Positions 21,298 to 33,800 of a stretch of DNA of 64,000 nt are shown here, piece by piece (the first letter of the stretch is position 1; each line of letters begins with the position of its first letter). The notes below the pieces were generated by a model, which was not told where the DNA came from, did not search any database, and worked only from the letters and a program-made list of their open reading frames with translations. The stretch is from Parapristionchus giblindavisi (taxonomy: Eukaryota > Nematoda > Chromadorea > Rhabditida > Diplogasteridae). The position numbers and the translations under genes are program-made. The stretch covers positions 124,001 through 188,000 of the forward strand of contig CALSFV010000231.1 of assembly GCA_943737045.1 (NCBI GenBank), read 5' to 3'.

Positions 21298-22259
21298 TCA
21301 TCCCGAGGCTTTGTGGGCCGGTCGAACGGACAATATGGTGGGGCTGCCACCGAGGTGCGACTCCCTAAATAGGGAACCTCTACTAGCCGGACCGCTTTAC
21401 ACCCCACACTCCGCCCGACCTTTCGTCGGTGTGGTAGGGTGGTCACTGCCGTCCTTATCAATAAAATATTATGTATATGCATAGTTTATTATAGAGATAT
21501 AAGCTAGGTTGTATAGTTACTCAAGTAAAATGAGCTAAGTTATTAATAAAAAGTTTATTATAAAAGAAAGGAGTTCAAAATGCAGTCAAACAAAAGAGCG
21601 ATGCATAGTTAGTTACGACTAACTAGTCTAGAGGGGGGTTTTGACAAACTGATTTGTCATAATGTTTTATTTTGGGAAGAAGTATATTATATAAATCTAG
21701 ACAGTTATGCAACTGGGAATTATAATAAGCAAATGATGTGGAAAACCTTGATACCGTTATGTTATTAGTGAATGTGATTGTGTGTTGTGTGTATAACAAT
21801 TAAAATGAATGAAGCTTGATATGTATGTGTATGAACTGTGTAATAGAATAACATGAAAATGCGATTAACAGTATTTACATTTATTTAATGCTATTTAATA
21901 AAGTTTATTTAAGAAAGTTTATTATGATAAGAAATGAGATATCTAACTGTCCCACGTCGCTAACGCTAATTATGTGGGACAGAAGACAATAGTTATACGT
22001 CCACCGTGGTACTAGACCACGATGGGTCGCCAGCTGAAGTTATGCCGGCCCGGTGTCGCACAGAGTGCTGAGTTATTTCGAGATAATATATAGAAAAGTT
22101 AATCAGAGAGTACATGATAACGTATATGATAGAAGAGGAAAAGCAAAATAATAAGCATGAATAGAAAGATAAGGATAAATAGTGATTGATGATAATCCCC
22201 ACCATCTGTGGAGCGGAGCTAGGCTCTCACATACACACAGAACGGAGGAGACATAGACA

Positions 22260-22390
22260 AATTATAAGCGAAATATGAAATAGTTAAACATGCAAATGTA
22301 CTCATAAAATTAGATAATAATGAATCTAAAGTAGTTATTAGTAGAGGCGAGATTCACTGTTTCGGCCATTAGGTTCTAGACAGTGAACCT
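22260..22390 (-). repeat. Terminal direct repeat, 5' copy (minus sense)
   Basis: Second 131-bp copy, flanked outside by GTGAAGACAGTGAACC, which repeats its last bases once more. Confidence 0.85.
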
Positions 22391-23590
22391 GTGAAGACAG
22401 TGAACCAATTTTGATATTTCACATATTTTCTTGCATTCGAACATGTACTTGTTGAAACACCCTTGTGGTAAATGTGAAAACAAGTCAGAGAACTTGAGAT
22501 AATATACGATTTATCACAGTGAAAGTGTCGAGTTGAGAAGGAAAAAAAACGATATTGGAGATATTGGGATATTGTACCAGTTGATATTTTGTCTCGTAAA
22601 TTCTATAGGAGACCAGGGTTTACATGAAAGTTTGACAAGCATTTTATAAAAATGGAAAAGTATTGATAAATTTCAAAGCATGGTTGTAACAACTTCTTTG
22701 TTCCCTCGATTAATATCGAAGTGTACTGTAGTAGATATTAATCAATAATCTCCTGTTACGCAGCATAACATCTGAGAAGCGATTTAGACATTCGACAAAA
22801 TTCACTCTCTATGTATTCAAGATTTAATGACATTGCGTTGATTGCATTACTGTAACGATGATAAACTGTATTGATTTACAATCCCTATTTCTCCTAGGCA
22901 ATACAGATTATAATCTAAATGAAAAACATGAAATTATAGTAAATGAAATTACAATCTACATAAATGTGATCTTTTTTAAACAATCGCAGAAAGAGCGTGC
23001 AAATGTGAGAGAGTATAGACAGAGTGAAGGTGTGGGTCAGAGAGAGAGAGTTCAGAGAAAGAAATACACAATGTTCTACCATCAATAGTGTTGACTCCCC
23101 AAATGATGATTTCCCAACTTCTCTATACGCCCAATACTCCACATCCACAAATCAATCACCAACAGTAAAAGTAAAATTGTTTCATTACCCACAATACACA
23201 GTAGACCAGTAACTGACAATTACGGTATGCGAAATCGACTAGTGGGACGTAAAAGCCAGAGATTGATGCGCTAATCCCATAAAAGAGAAAGCTAATTCAC
23301 ATTCCCACTTTTCTTTTTTTAATCATGCACATTATTCATTGAAAGACTAAAGAACACTTTATCCAGTAATGTACAAGAAAGTATATACAACGATTACTAT
23401 TATAGGTTAAATTTTTCTATAAATCACTGATTATTAATACATGTTTTCATTCTATCGATCGATAAACGACAATTATTAATCAGTTAATGTACAACAAAAT
23501 CTATACAAAGATTAGTATTATTGATTAACTTCTATAAAGCACTGAATAGTAGTACGTGTTTGCATTCTACCGATCGATAGACGGCAATAA
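22391..23590. other. No gene seen; duplicated spacer
   Basis: 22471-22760 is a diverged copy of 7935-8220 and 5035-5320 (AAATGTGAAAACAAGTC, AAAGTGTCGAGT, GACCAGGGTTTACATG). 22770-23100 matches 8805-9130 (CAAGATTTA, TTTACAATCC-ATTTCTCCTAGG, CTACCATCAATAGTGTTGA), with the middle deleted. Possible ORFs are not conserved between copies. Confidence 0.55.
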
Positions 23591-25858
23591 TTAATCAGTT
23601 TCCCACCATCGATGATCTTTGAACTCTTCATCGATCCAGAGATATCCATCTTTGGTCCGTCTGATGCACTCGTCTCTCGAGGCAATCACGGATTGATTTC
23701 TCGTCAAAGAAAGGCACTCGCACACCTTCTTCAGGTCGCCTGAATATATAAATGAATTGGAAATGCTTTTTATGGATGAATCTTTATTTTATCCTATATT
23801 TTTCTACCTCGTAATGCGAGGATTGACCCACTATACATGGCTTATTTTCAAGTCACTTGATATGAAACGAAACTAAAAATGACGATTTTAAGCGAAAAAT
23901 GACGAATTTTCCAAATCAACCCACCATATTTCGAAAATCTACCCACTATATAAAGAAAACGACGAGAGCATCGATAATGTATGATTTTAACGCAATAGTA
24001 AAAATGTTTATCTTTCGTCACTTAAATCTCACAAGAGTAGAAAGATTAATTCGTGGTCCATAGCATACGTGGGCGCTAATGCCACTAGCGACAAGACCAA
24101 CCCGGTTTTGGCACCCGAATCCATCCGATTAATTCAAAATTCACTAAAAATGAATCTGGTTTTGCCAAAATTCATACAAAAATTAAATTTCCAGAGATTG
24201 TGCACGTATGGTCCATTGGCGTAATTGAGTGAAAGACTTTGAAAGATAAGCTTAGAAAACACTAAATATGAAAGTACCTTTCCTATCCGTGTACGCCGTG
24301 ATGAATATTCCTCCATCATGAACAGGACTGAAGACATCCGTGAACGTCTGACTCTCTAGCACTGTTGAGCCTTAGAAAGAATATTGAAATACAATCACTC
24401 CGGTTTTGCAGGGTAGTATTACAGTAAGTAGCGCGCAAAAAGTAACTAACTCTTTACTTCCATTTTTTTACTCTTTTCCTATTTCATGAGTATATAGCAA
24501 AAAAGCAAGTTATTTTCTGCGCGCTACTATATCAATCTGCAAAATCGAAGCATACATGTATATACAGTGAAGGTATGATACATTAGTATTCAGTCACGTA
24601 GAACCGTGTTATTTTTATTTCAAGGAAGCTCACATATTTGGGCTTTAGATTAGTTTTGTATTTTTTTCCAAGTGACAGCGAAAGGCAACGAACGAGCGCT
24701 TACCGTGCAAAAGATTTTGCTTATCCTTCTCGGTTCGAGCTTCGGACAGTTTCTTGGCGCGCTGGCATATAAAAATGAAATACTTGCCTGCATGAGAAAA
24801 GGAGAACTAACCTCTTTGCATGTATTCTCATCTTCTTCTACGATTATGTGTAAATCGTACTCGGTTGCGTTTGCGACGACATTGGCTCCACTGGTCAAAG
24901 GCATTTCCTCGTCGTTTCCATCTCTAAGCTGGCGATAGGCCTCCTGTGCCCACTCCTGGTCATAATACTGACACATCTGCGAAAATATAATCAGAATAAT
25001 ATTAATTATGGCGAATAAAACGGGAAAAGCAACGATAACAGCAGAAATTTTTTAAAAAGAGGTTTTTTCGTCAAAGGGGAGCCGCGACGCGTGGGGTGCA
25101 CAGAGCCGCGACGCGTGGTAAACTAGGACAAGCAGTGTTCTTCCTGTCGGTGGTCCTAACATGAAACGATGAAATTTAATGATCGTGTCTGAAATGTTCT
25201 AAAGAAACACCAAAATTTATTTGTATATTGCAGGAACAATACAACCATGATGGTCCAAAGTTTGTTTTCAATGAAAATATTTTTAGTCATGTCTCCCATG
25301 AACTTTCAGATAATATATCTTATTTTCATATTTGCGATATTTATATATTTATTTATTCATCAAATATATTCATAAACAAATGGGAAGAGGGGTGATGGTT
25401 TTCTGTCGCTTATAAGCGATTTCGGTTTTGGCTCCGATCTTTTGAATCACTTGACGGCCCTCTGCGATTGATTCATTACTTCACCCGTTCTCTGAAACAT
25501 TTTACTTACAAGACAATGGAAATTGAGGGTACTCTCCACTTTTCCATTTACTTTTCCAAGATTTTAACACCACATTACTATGCGTTAAAATATTCCTGAA
25601 AATGTTTTGCAAGATATACATCACAGCCAGGTCGAGTTGTAAATGAAGGAAATAAATGATGCATCCAAATGCACCGGAGAACGTACGTTCAACACGTGTT
25701 AACAACTCGACCAAGCTACAAGTCCTACTGTATTCTGAACAAAAAAGACAAAAATAGATTACCTGATATGATGTTGTTACAAAAATCAAAGTAGCGATTA
25801 GAGTAAGAAGAATTACGACTAAAATTGCTTTCTCACACACTCCCATCCTAAAAATCAC
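23591..25858 (-). CDS. Unassigned single-pass membrane protein, five exons, 186 residues
   Basis: Exons (minus): 25763-25858, 24812-24976, 24704-24761, 24278-24370, 23591-23739. Every donor is GT, every acceptor AG, and all phases agree, so the model is self-consistent. The protein starts MIFRMGVCEKAILVV..., with a hydrophobic stretch at about residues 11-28 (AILVVILLTLIATLIFV) and no clear cleavage site, suggesting a type II signal anchor. The rest is soluble: an acidic part with an NAT glycosylation sequon, a lysine-rich stretch RAKKLSEARTEKDKQ, then VFSPVHDGGIFITAYTDRK and a Cys-containing end (CECLSLTRNQS, CIRRTKDGYLWIDEEF, HRWWETD-stop). SAY/TAYTDR faintly recalls the start of GT92 glycosyltransferases, but the protein is far too short. 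I do not recognise the family. Introns 3 and 4 host MITEs. Confidence 0.75.
23803..23983 (+). mobile_element. MITE family B, full copy in an intron
   Basis: Starts TACCTCGTAATGCGAGG, contains AAAATGACGATTTTAAGCG and CACCATATTTCGAAAATC, and ends near CGATAATGTATG. It lies in the last intron of the membrane protein gene. Confidence 0.7.
24056..24213. mobile_element. MITE family D (CCATACGTGGGC), degraded copy
   Basis: CATACGTGGGCGCTAATG and TGCACGTATGG face each other. CACTAGCG and CGGTTTTGGCACCCGAA match the better copy at 44738. Intronic. Confidence 0.55.
24400..24547. mobile_element. MITE family E (TTTTGCAGGGTA, AGTAGCGCGC)
   Basis: Imperfect inverted ends: GGTTTTGCAGGGTAGTATTA with AAGTAGCGCGCAAAAAG on the left, TTTTCTGCGCGCTACTAT with CTGCAAAATC on the right. 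A second copy is at 40340. It lies in the third intron of the membrane protein gene. Confidence 0.65.
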
Positions 25859-27591
25859 TGTAACATTGATTTTTATTTAAAAAAAAACAAATAAAAAGTA
25901 AGTAAAATGGAACGATCAAGTAACGGAGCAAGAGAAACACAGTTTTTTAAAGAATTTTTCGTACTGATAACTTATGGCATAAATGCCTGAAAGCTACACG
26001 CATAAGAAAGTTGGAACAATTTAAACTCATATGAAAGAGAGAAGAAAAGATCGATCATAAAGAAGAGATTCGCAATAAAACGTCACATAATCCAACTATT
26101 CATTCACATCTTGAGATGAACAAGTTTGAGGACATTTAATATTATACGAGTCTCATTATAATAGATACTCATATCTTGTCTTGATGTGTACTTCTACCGT
26201 ACTCTAGTCACCATTATTCCGCAGATTACTCAATGTCAGTAGTTACCCAACTGTGGTTTAGATATTGCTGATCCGACCAAGTGCTAATCACTGATCTAAA
26301 AGAACCATATGCAAACCATTCAATGATCAATCTAGAGTATCCACTCTCGTAACCCTCTATGCACAATGTGGTTACAATAAGCGGAGTCATTTTGATAACC
26401 TTTACTCTTAATCACGTCGTTGTGTGCTGATCGATAATATAGACAAGTTGTAGCTGGTCAGAAAAATGTAATTTAGTCGTTCTTTCACTCGAATTCTTTA
26501 CAAAAAATAATTTGCATCACTTATCATTATGAAAGAAAGAAGAATTGAACGATTACGGTATTTTTCAATCAAGAAAATCTTTTTCGAGTACGAATATTTT
26601 CATTACAATCTGTTCACATGTGTCAAACTTTAGTCCTGCAATTTTGCTTATTGTTTCTTTCTTTCTTTCTTTCTCGTTTTCCATTGTTTGTATGCTTATT
26701 TCTTATTCACTTTAAGCTCAATCAATATTCAGGCATGTCGGGCACTACTCAAAATTGCCACCGCGCTATTGTCAATTAGGTGAGCTGCTGTTTGATTGAC
26801 TAAATTACGAAAATTGCTGATCTTTTAGATTTGTTGCTTTCACACCTTTTGCAACTCTTCGCACTGCTAGTTTTATAATTGACCATATTAATCAAGACTG
26901 ATTACTTCAGACTTAAGTCACGGCACATTCTCTTAGATATAAGCTGTCTAACTGTTCAGCTATAGAGAAAGGTTAGCTTACTCCAAAATCTCTCAAAAAG
27001 ACATGTTGGAAAATACTCTCTCGCTCGAGATAGTAACGGGGACTGGAGTAAGCTAACTAAGTAATCTCACATTTGAGATAACCTGTCTCTAATTGTCGCA
27101 TGTTAGATAACCTATGCCTCAAATATGAGAGAGTTTGCCGTCAGTGTTTCTGGAACTTTTGAACGATATGAAAATCTAAGCCAAATCGTGCAAGCTTTTT
27201 GCCTAATTGTGCTGCCTTCATGATATTCTATTCCCATCATGTCAATCTCTCGTGTTCTAGTTCTCTGGCGTCTCATCTATCCCTTCTTTACCTACCAATG
27301 TTCGCCGAAGGACGTCTTGCTACTCTCGATGTAACCTATGCGAGAATGGAAATCGCTTTCAAGACACACTCGAGAAGGCTGCTGATTAGTCTCATCTTCA
27401 ATCAGGTATGAACAGGCATTCACCAGTCAAATTGTTCCATTTCATATTGAAACTGCACCAATTGCTGCTTTTTTGCTGCATTACAGTCCATTACTATTCA
27501 TTGGGCAGAAATAGGCCTCTTTTTGGGATTTTTAAACAGGGCATAATATTGCTTAAATTTTTATTAGTTTGTGAAAGGCATACATAAAGAA
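25859..27591. other. No gene seen upstream of the membrane protein gene
   Basis: AT-rich DNA that would contain the minus-strand promoter. A TTTC/TTCT run lies at 26657-26684. TCTCAAA-AGAC and AACTAAGTAATCTC motifs near 26990-27070 repeat weakly. An open stretch ending at AATCAGGTATGAAC (27412) has a good donor but no recognisable domain. Confidence 0.45.
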
Positions 27592-27785
27592 CACAGGTGG
27601 GCGGGTGAAAACGAATTATTTTTGAAGACAGTCTTGCCTTCCCTTGCGGGGCTTTGCGCATAGCTTTGCCTATTAAACATTGGAAAATATCCTGCCAAAT
27701 CTGCTAAAAAATTGTCCTGCGCATAGCCTTGCCTTACAATTCCCCGGTTTGCGCACAGCCTTTCCCCCCAGCGTGCCCACCTATG
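27592..27785. mobile_element. MITE with CATAGGTGGGC ends
   Basis: CACAGGTGGGCGGG and GTGCCCACCTATG are inverted. GCGCATAGC/TTGCCTT units recur inside. A piece of the same family lies near 4683. Confidence 0.55.
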
Positions 27786-28114
27786 ATAAAGAATAAACTT
27801 GAAAAATGCTCTTGGAAATTCTGACGAGTTCGTTTTAATCGATTGAACTATTGATTGATTGTCTAGATTATCGATTATTCTTACAGTAATCGTTCGTTCG
27901 ACGTTATGACAGAGCTAAGAATCATGACGCGCGATGAATCAATTTGTTATGAACTTCATTCTATCATCCTGCTACATCCAATATGAAGAAACCGCGATTG
28001 GATGTAAGTGGTTTGTTTTAATAATATTATTAAGATCAAAACCGATTGACAATTATTGCTTTCGATTTATATTACAAAACGAAATATAAAAAGTGGTTAT
28101 GCAATGATTCTGAC

Positions 28115-28234
28115 CATAGGTCGAAAAATATGTTACAAACTACCAAGCCTGACCGCATTTTGAGCCGAAAATTCCTGGCAAATCTAAAAACCTAACCGCA
28201 TTTTAAAAAGGTGTAGCATGCTATTCGACCTATG
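28115..28234 (+). mobile_element. Modular MITE, family A, copy 3
   Basis: CATAGGTCGAAAAATATG to GCTATTCGACCTATG with two CCTGACCGCATTTTGAGCC-type units. It is followed within five bases by a family B MITE. Confidence 0.7.
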
Positions 28235-28238
28235 CCCT

Positions 28239-28425
28239 TACATTTTCGGTAACCTCGCAGTCTATTTTTATATAGTAGGTCAATTCTCGAAATAGGGTGG
28301 ATTGATTCACATAATTCGTTTTTGCTTAGAAATCGTAATTTTTTAGCTTCCTTTTGCATCGAGTGGCCTAAAACGTGTCACATATAGTGGGCCAATCCTT
28401 GCATTGCGAGGGTATCCTATGCCTA
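28239..28425 (-). mobile_element. MITE family B, reverse copy
   Basis: Reads TACATTTTCGGTAACCTCGC to GCATTGCGAGGGTA and matches the complement of the copy at 23803. Confidence 0.7.
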
Positions 28426-28532
28426 TTACCCATCCTTTCTGATCGTTTATTTATTTATTTATTTATTTGATTCACCCGTGACAGATATCTCAGCAGATAC
28501 AGTTCCTTCCTTCCAGAATCGCTTCCTTGTAG

Positions 28533-30728
28533 ATGGCCAACCGACCGACACACGTCTACGTCTTCGACCATCTGATCGTGCTGTGCAAGTCGCACAAGAG
28601 CGGCTGCAAGTTTAAGGTTCAGCATCGATTGATTATTGATTTTCTAGCATGGATTAATTACGGTAGTCACTGGGCACAATAACAAGAAGGTTGTTTTTCT
28701 TCCCAGTAGTTTTGTCCCTAGTGATCACGGTAACAATTCATTGATTATCGATTGATATTTTTCTTTTAAGGATCGGTTGTTGTCCCTTCGAACGGCGGAG
28801 TTTATCGATTTCGAGAACACTGATAGTATGTCGTCTTTTATCGATTTCTTTCAAAGATCAATTATTGATTGATTCCTTGATTGATTGCCCTACTTACAGT
28901 GATCCAAAATGCGATCCGTGTGGAGGGAAGGAGACGATGACGGCGAAGGGAGGACCGGATACGTCTCGGTAGCTTTTATTGATTGATTATTGATCTTTCA
29001 TTGGATTCTGGATACTGTAACGACGATTTCTTGTTATTCTTGTTAGAACTATTTGCACGCTATGGCAATAGCATATTTATAGTCTGAAGTGTATTCGTGT
29101 TCGCTTAAATAATTTATGTGGTGTCATACAGGGGCGTCGACATGATGGTTCCCCCTGTAAAATTAGGGTTTTCGAAAATTTGTGGAATGCCCCCCTATAA
29201 AAATGAAATTTCGGTGAACCTTTATGAAAAAAAGTGAAGGCCCCTTGTAAAATTAACCATTTTTCGTTCGGATGCCCCTTTGGAATCGAGCTCCAGGTAC
29301 CCCGCCCATGTATGTGTGGTGTTAAAATCTTGGAAAAGTAGATGGAAAAGTGAAAAGTTGTTTTAATTTTGTGATTGTAAAAGTAGTTGGAAAAGTGGTA
29401 ATCCAACACTCGCGTAAAGGAATTATGAATCTTTGTTACTTTTCCAACTACTTTTACACTCACAAAATTAACACTACTTTTCCATCTATTTTCCAAGATT
29501 TTAACTCCATATTAGATCTTACGATCCAAAACAGATGATATTTCACTTTTATTTCTTTTAATTTAATATTTCGCACGTGTTTTAACGAAGACATGTGCAT
29601 ATTCTAACGAAATAATTTATTAGAATAGCAATGTATTTGCAGATCGTATTATATTAGTAATAATAATTTAATTAATAACAATAAATAAAATATTAATAAT
29701 AATATTGTTTTAATGGCAGATCGTACTCGTACACGTTTGTGTGCTCATCGCCGGAGGCGAAAGATTCGTGGATGGAGGCATACAGAGCAAGAGGTACGGT
29801 AGCATACATGAGCGGGGTACCTGGAGCTCGATTCTACAGGGGGCATTCGAACGAAAAAATGCTTAATTTTACAGGGGGGGGGGCTTCACTTTTTTCTTCA
29901 AAAATGTCACCTAAACGTCATTTTTTGCAGGGAGCATTCCACAAATTTTGGAAAATTCCTAATTTTACAGGGGGCACCCCCATGTTGGCGCCCATGTATG
30001 TACGGTAGCAATTGCTTGTGTTGTGCGCTAAAATCGTAACGAAAACATACATTTTCGGTACCCTTGTCGTTTATTTTATATAGTGGGTCAATTCTCGAGA
30101 TAGGCTGAGTTGATTCAGAAAATTCGTTATATTAGCTTAAAAATCGTCAGTTTTAGCTTCCTTTCGCATCAAGTGGCTGAAAATGAGCCATATATATAGT
30201 GGGTCAATCCTCGCATTACGAGGGTATGGCATGTATGAAATCGGAACGAAAAAAGAGGCTAGTACACGAAAGTGATGACGAAGTTCTTTGTTTCTATCAT
30301 GAATGTGACCCGTCGAAAAGATTCTATATGCGTGTTATTGCTTTCAGTAAACTCTGCTTCTAGTTTCTCCATTTTGAATGGGTAAATGGATGATAAGGAA
30401 AATATTATCAAATATTCTGTTTTATATTATGTTTTAGGTTTTATCCGTTTTATGTTTTATAATATTCTAAAAAATGATGTGCAAAAATAACAACTATGAA
30501 AATAATCGCGAAAATATAAATAAATGAGCAAAAACGGAGATTGTTCTCTTGTTTCCAGAGTTTCTACATACAACTTTTTCTACATAATGCACCAGTTCAT
30601 TTCTGGTAGCAAGCAATCTATATGCATTTGCTGCGTCCAATGCAAGTTTTGATTTTTCCGAGTTATCCAATTACCTCGATTAATTTATATTTTCATAATT
30701 ATGATTATGATTATCGATCCATTCATTG

Positions 30729-30817
<89 letters not shown>

Positions 30818-33800
30818 TCATTTTCAGCCTCTTTATTCTAAAATAAGCTATAAATGACGAATTTTAAGCGAAAAATGACGAGTTTTTTTTTTAATTGACC
30901 CATCATATTTCGAAAATCGAAAACAATGGCGAGGGCAGCGAAAATTTATGATTATCGATCCATTCATTTCGTTCAGTCTTCTCGATCGTATGTTGGACGG
31001 TACATCTGAAGGAGGAACGCAAGCTCATTCCCCTCCTCACCCCTGCCTCCGACGATTATCCCGACTCCGAGCCCGATTCCGATGACAATATCGTATTTGA
31101 AGTAAGTAGTTTTTCGAGCTATAGGTGGAAAGTTACTTTAAGGGGGGGGGGGCTGGGGAGTTCTGAACATTGTTTACTCTGCTCACGTATGGTTTAAACG
31201 CACATAACGAGATAATTTGAAACTGGCCGCTCTGACAATGCTCTCGCTTTCGTTGTCTACTAGAGAGCGTTGCCAGAGCGGAGAGTGGGCCTTTAAAAAG
31301 GCTAAATGATGAGGATCAGTGAGCGCTGGAAAGAAATGAGCGAAACTCGCTGCATGAATTGAATTGCAAAAAAATGTTAATTTCTGTGTGCACTAACTTA
31401 ATTTGCCGGTGGGATGGTGTGGCTTGATATTGTAAGAGGACAATTAGGTAGTGTCCCTTCACAATATGCACGATGTTTGTGGTTTTCACGTAATATCAGC
31501 ATGAGGCACTAACTACGTCCAATCTTGAAAACAGCGATTAACCGTGAGGTGTCACTTGCCAAGAAGAAGGCGCGAAACCCGAATCTAACGCGAAACTCGA
31601 TTAAAGGCACACCCCTGGCTAATTGTACTCTCCGCATTGGCAGGCATGGTACTTTGTAACATACTTTTTGGCCTATGATTTGATTCAGTTGTATTTAAAG
31701 TTGTTTTGTTTAGTTCATTGAAACTTTGCTATGGTCACTTTCTTATTTTATGAAAGAGATAAATTGTTTTAATTATTGTATCTTATTGAGGACTACAAGA
31801 CGAGCAGCGGTATTCCGGTGGTGAAGCATGGCACGATTGTCAAACGGGTGGAGCGACTCACCCACTATATGTGAGTGATATTGATTGATTGTGTTACCGA
31901 GGCGACATTTCCCACTTTTTCCCCGAAATGAGGGAGATTACATTAATTTAGCTACTTTATGATTGCCTACACTATACATCATGCATTTTCATACCCTCAA
32001 AACGCGAGGATTAACCCATACTAGGCTCATTTTTATGCGAAAAATTACAATTTAAAGGGAGCGTTACCTCTCTCAATGGTCTCTTCATTGCGCACACTAT
32101 TTCTCTGTTCTCAAACAACGAGAGAGCATTGCGCGTCGAAGAGACCATTGAGAGAGGTTACGCTCCCTTTAAGCGAAAAATAACGGTTTAAAAAAATCTT
32201 TATGCAGATTACTGTAGGTACACGGACATTGCTTACGCGCGGACGTTCCTCATCTCATATCGATCGTTCTGCAAGCCCACCAGACTGCTGGCAGTTGTTG
32301 ATTGAAGTGAATATTGATTTATTGATCGAATATTGATTGATTTTTGATTTTTTAACTTTTTAGCGATTCGATGAGCCGCTCCCAAAGCTGATCTTGGATC
32401 CGAAGTGAGTATGCGCCTTTTTTGTCTATTTCATTGTTATCTCTTCTTGCTTTTTTGTGTACAGAGGAAAGGTCTTGTAAGGGGATGTTCATGTTACATG
32501 AAAAAGAGTGATGTTCAGAAAGAGATCTGACAAGAAAATGCTTACATGCATATTGTGATATTTCCCCCCTCGTGTATTCGGGTTTCAATGGTTTATTTAG
32601 CGACATGAGTATATCGGATCTTTTAAGAGACCGGCTCGGTAAGACGTGAGCATTATGACCCCCTGACATTCGCCAAGACTTTCGATCTGGGCCTCAATAC
32701 TTTCAACATAGACACATACCGGGGGGAGATCGATGAAAGTTATAGTGAAAATGCCCTTGGGCTCAAACCCGGCTCACATATGTTTCATAAAATAAAAAAT
32801 TGAAAAATTCATAACTTTTCAATCGTGATAGCTAGGACTTTTATTTCTTTTTATTGGTGAATAACATGGCATGCACTCTTATAAACACTCCCGAATAATA
32901 ATATCAAATCGTTCTGAATATGTTTTTTCGTGTCTGATTTTCAGATTTTTCTTCTTCTATCTTCGTTGAAGAGATACTGCAAGAAATGTCATAGTGTATA
33001 TTGTAGCCCTGACGATTATGCACATGGTGGTCACATTCCCTTGGCCAGCCAGTTTGTCCTAAGCCTCGAGAATTGCAACTGAATGTGAGATATGTGTAAA
33101 TTGCATAAATCGAAAATTAAATTTCTTGAAATTCGCAAGGGTAAGAGGTAGCTGTATTATGTCATTTTACTCGTAGTGATGCGCGTACAGTATCGCCAGA
33201 AAGTAATCGGACACTTTTTCATTTTTTTATAACTTTTGATCCAGGAAAGCAATCAAGCTGATCTTTTCAGCCAATGTACAGAATTCATCAAGGAATATTA
33301 CCTTGATGTGTTGATGTAATTAACTTAAAAAATTTTTGCGTAGTGAGGACGCTACCGAAGTGCACTTTTTTGAAAATTCCCATTTCTTTAGTGAAAAGCC
33401 CTGTTCTTCGGGAACACTGTGAGAGTGTAGACCCCCACTAGGGCTGTACAGTCAAACAATCTGGAATGGCTCCGACTCCGATTTCAAGCTGTGGCAGGGT
33501 TGCAACTTGGACCTCCAAAATTTATAACTCGGCTTGAAGATGTGATAACGACCTGTTCTAAGCGCCAAAATGATGCTAGTGGCGAGTGATGTTTGTCCCC
33601 GAAATATGGTAGTCATTTCTCGTCATTTGCCCTCAGGGCATAAAATAATTTTTTGTTGGGAGGACCGATTTTGAGACCCCACCGTTCAGAGGGCAGGTCT
33701 TCTAAAATTATGGTTTCAGCGCATGCAGCTTTGCAATGTATCATATATTTATTTCCCTTATTTTGGTTTGTTTCCGATTCCTTTTAGACCCATAGCTAAA

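Larger units (their letters stand above)
17844..22390 (-). mobile_element. Permuted Penelope-like retroelement (Naiad type), apparently complete
   Basis: A 4.5-kb unit on the minus strand, bounded by 131-bp direct repeats (17844-17974 and 22260-22390) that are identical by eye. It holds one long frame (18466-21297). The leader between frame and right repeat (21298-22259) contains GC-rich stretches and the recurrent AAGTTTATTAT motif, which also occurs after the left repeat. No target duplication is evident at the outer edges. Identical repeats and an undamaged frame suggest recent movement (inference). Confidence 0.8.

Noticed and set aside
24650..24976. Single 108-codon ORF as a gene by itself
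   Set aside because: Its first half is exon 2 and a shifted part covers exon 3 of the five-exon gene; the run-through crosses two clear splice sites.
28500..28535. Alternative frame FLVDGQPTD at the first SOS-like exon
   Set aside because: It would need a frameshift to reach HVYVFDHL, while the acceptor CTTGTAG gives an in-phase exon without one.
29077..29496. 139-codon minus-strand ORF
   Set aside because: Most of it is a MITE (family G) and an AAAGTAGTTGGAAAAGT inverted repeat; the frame is incidental.
30622..30846. 74-codon ORF across the TA microsatellite
   Set aside because: It is almost all Tyr-Ile repeats from TA dinucleotides.
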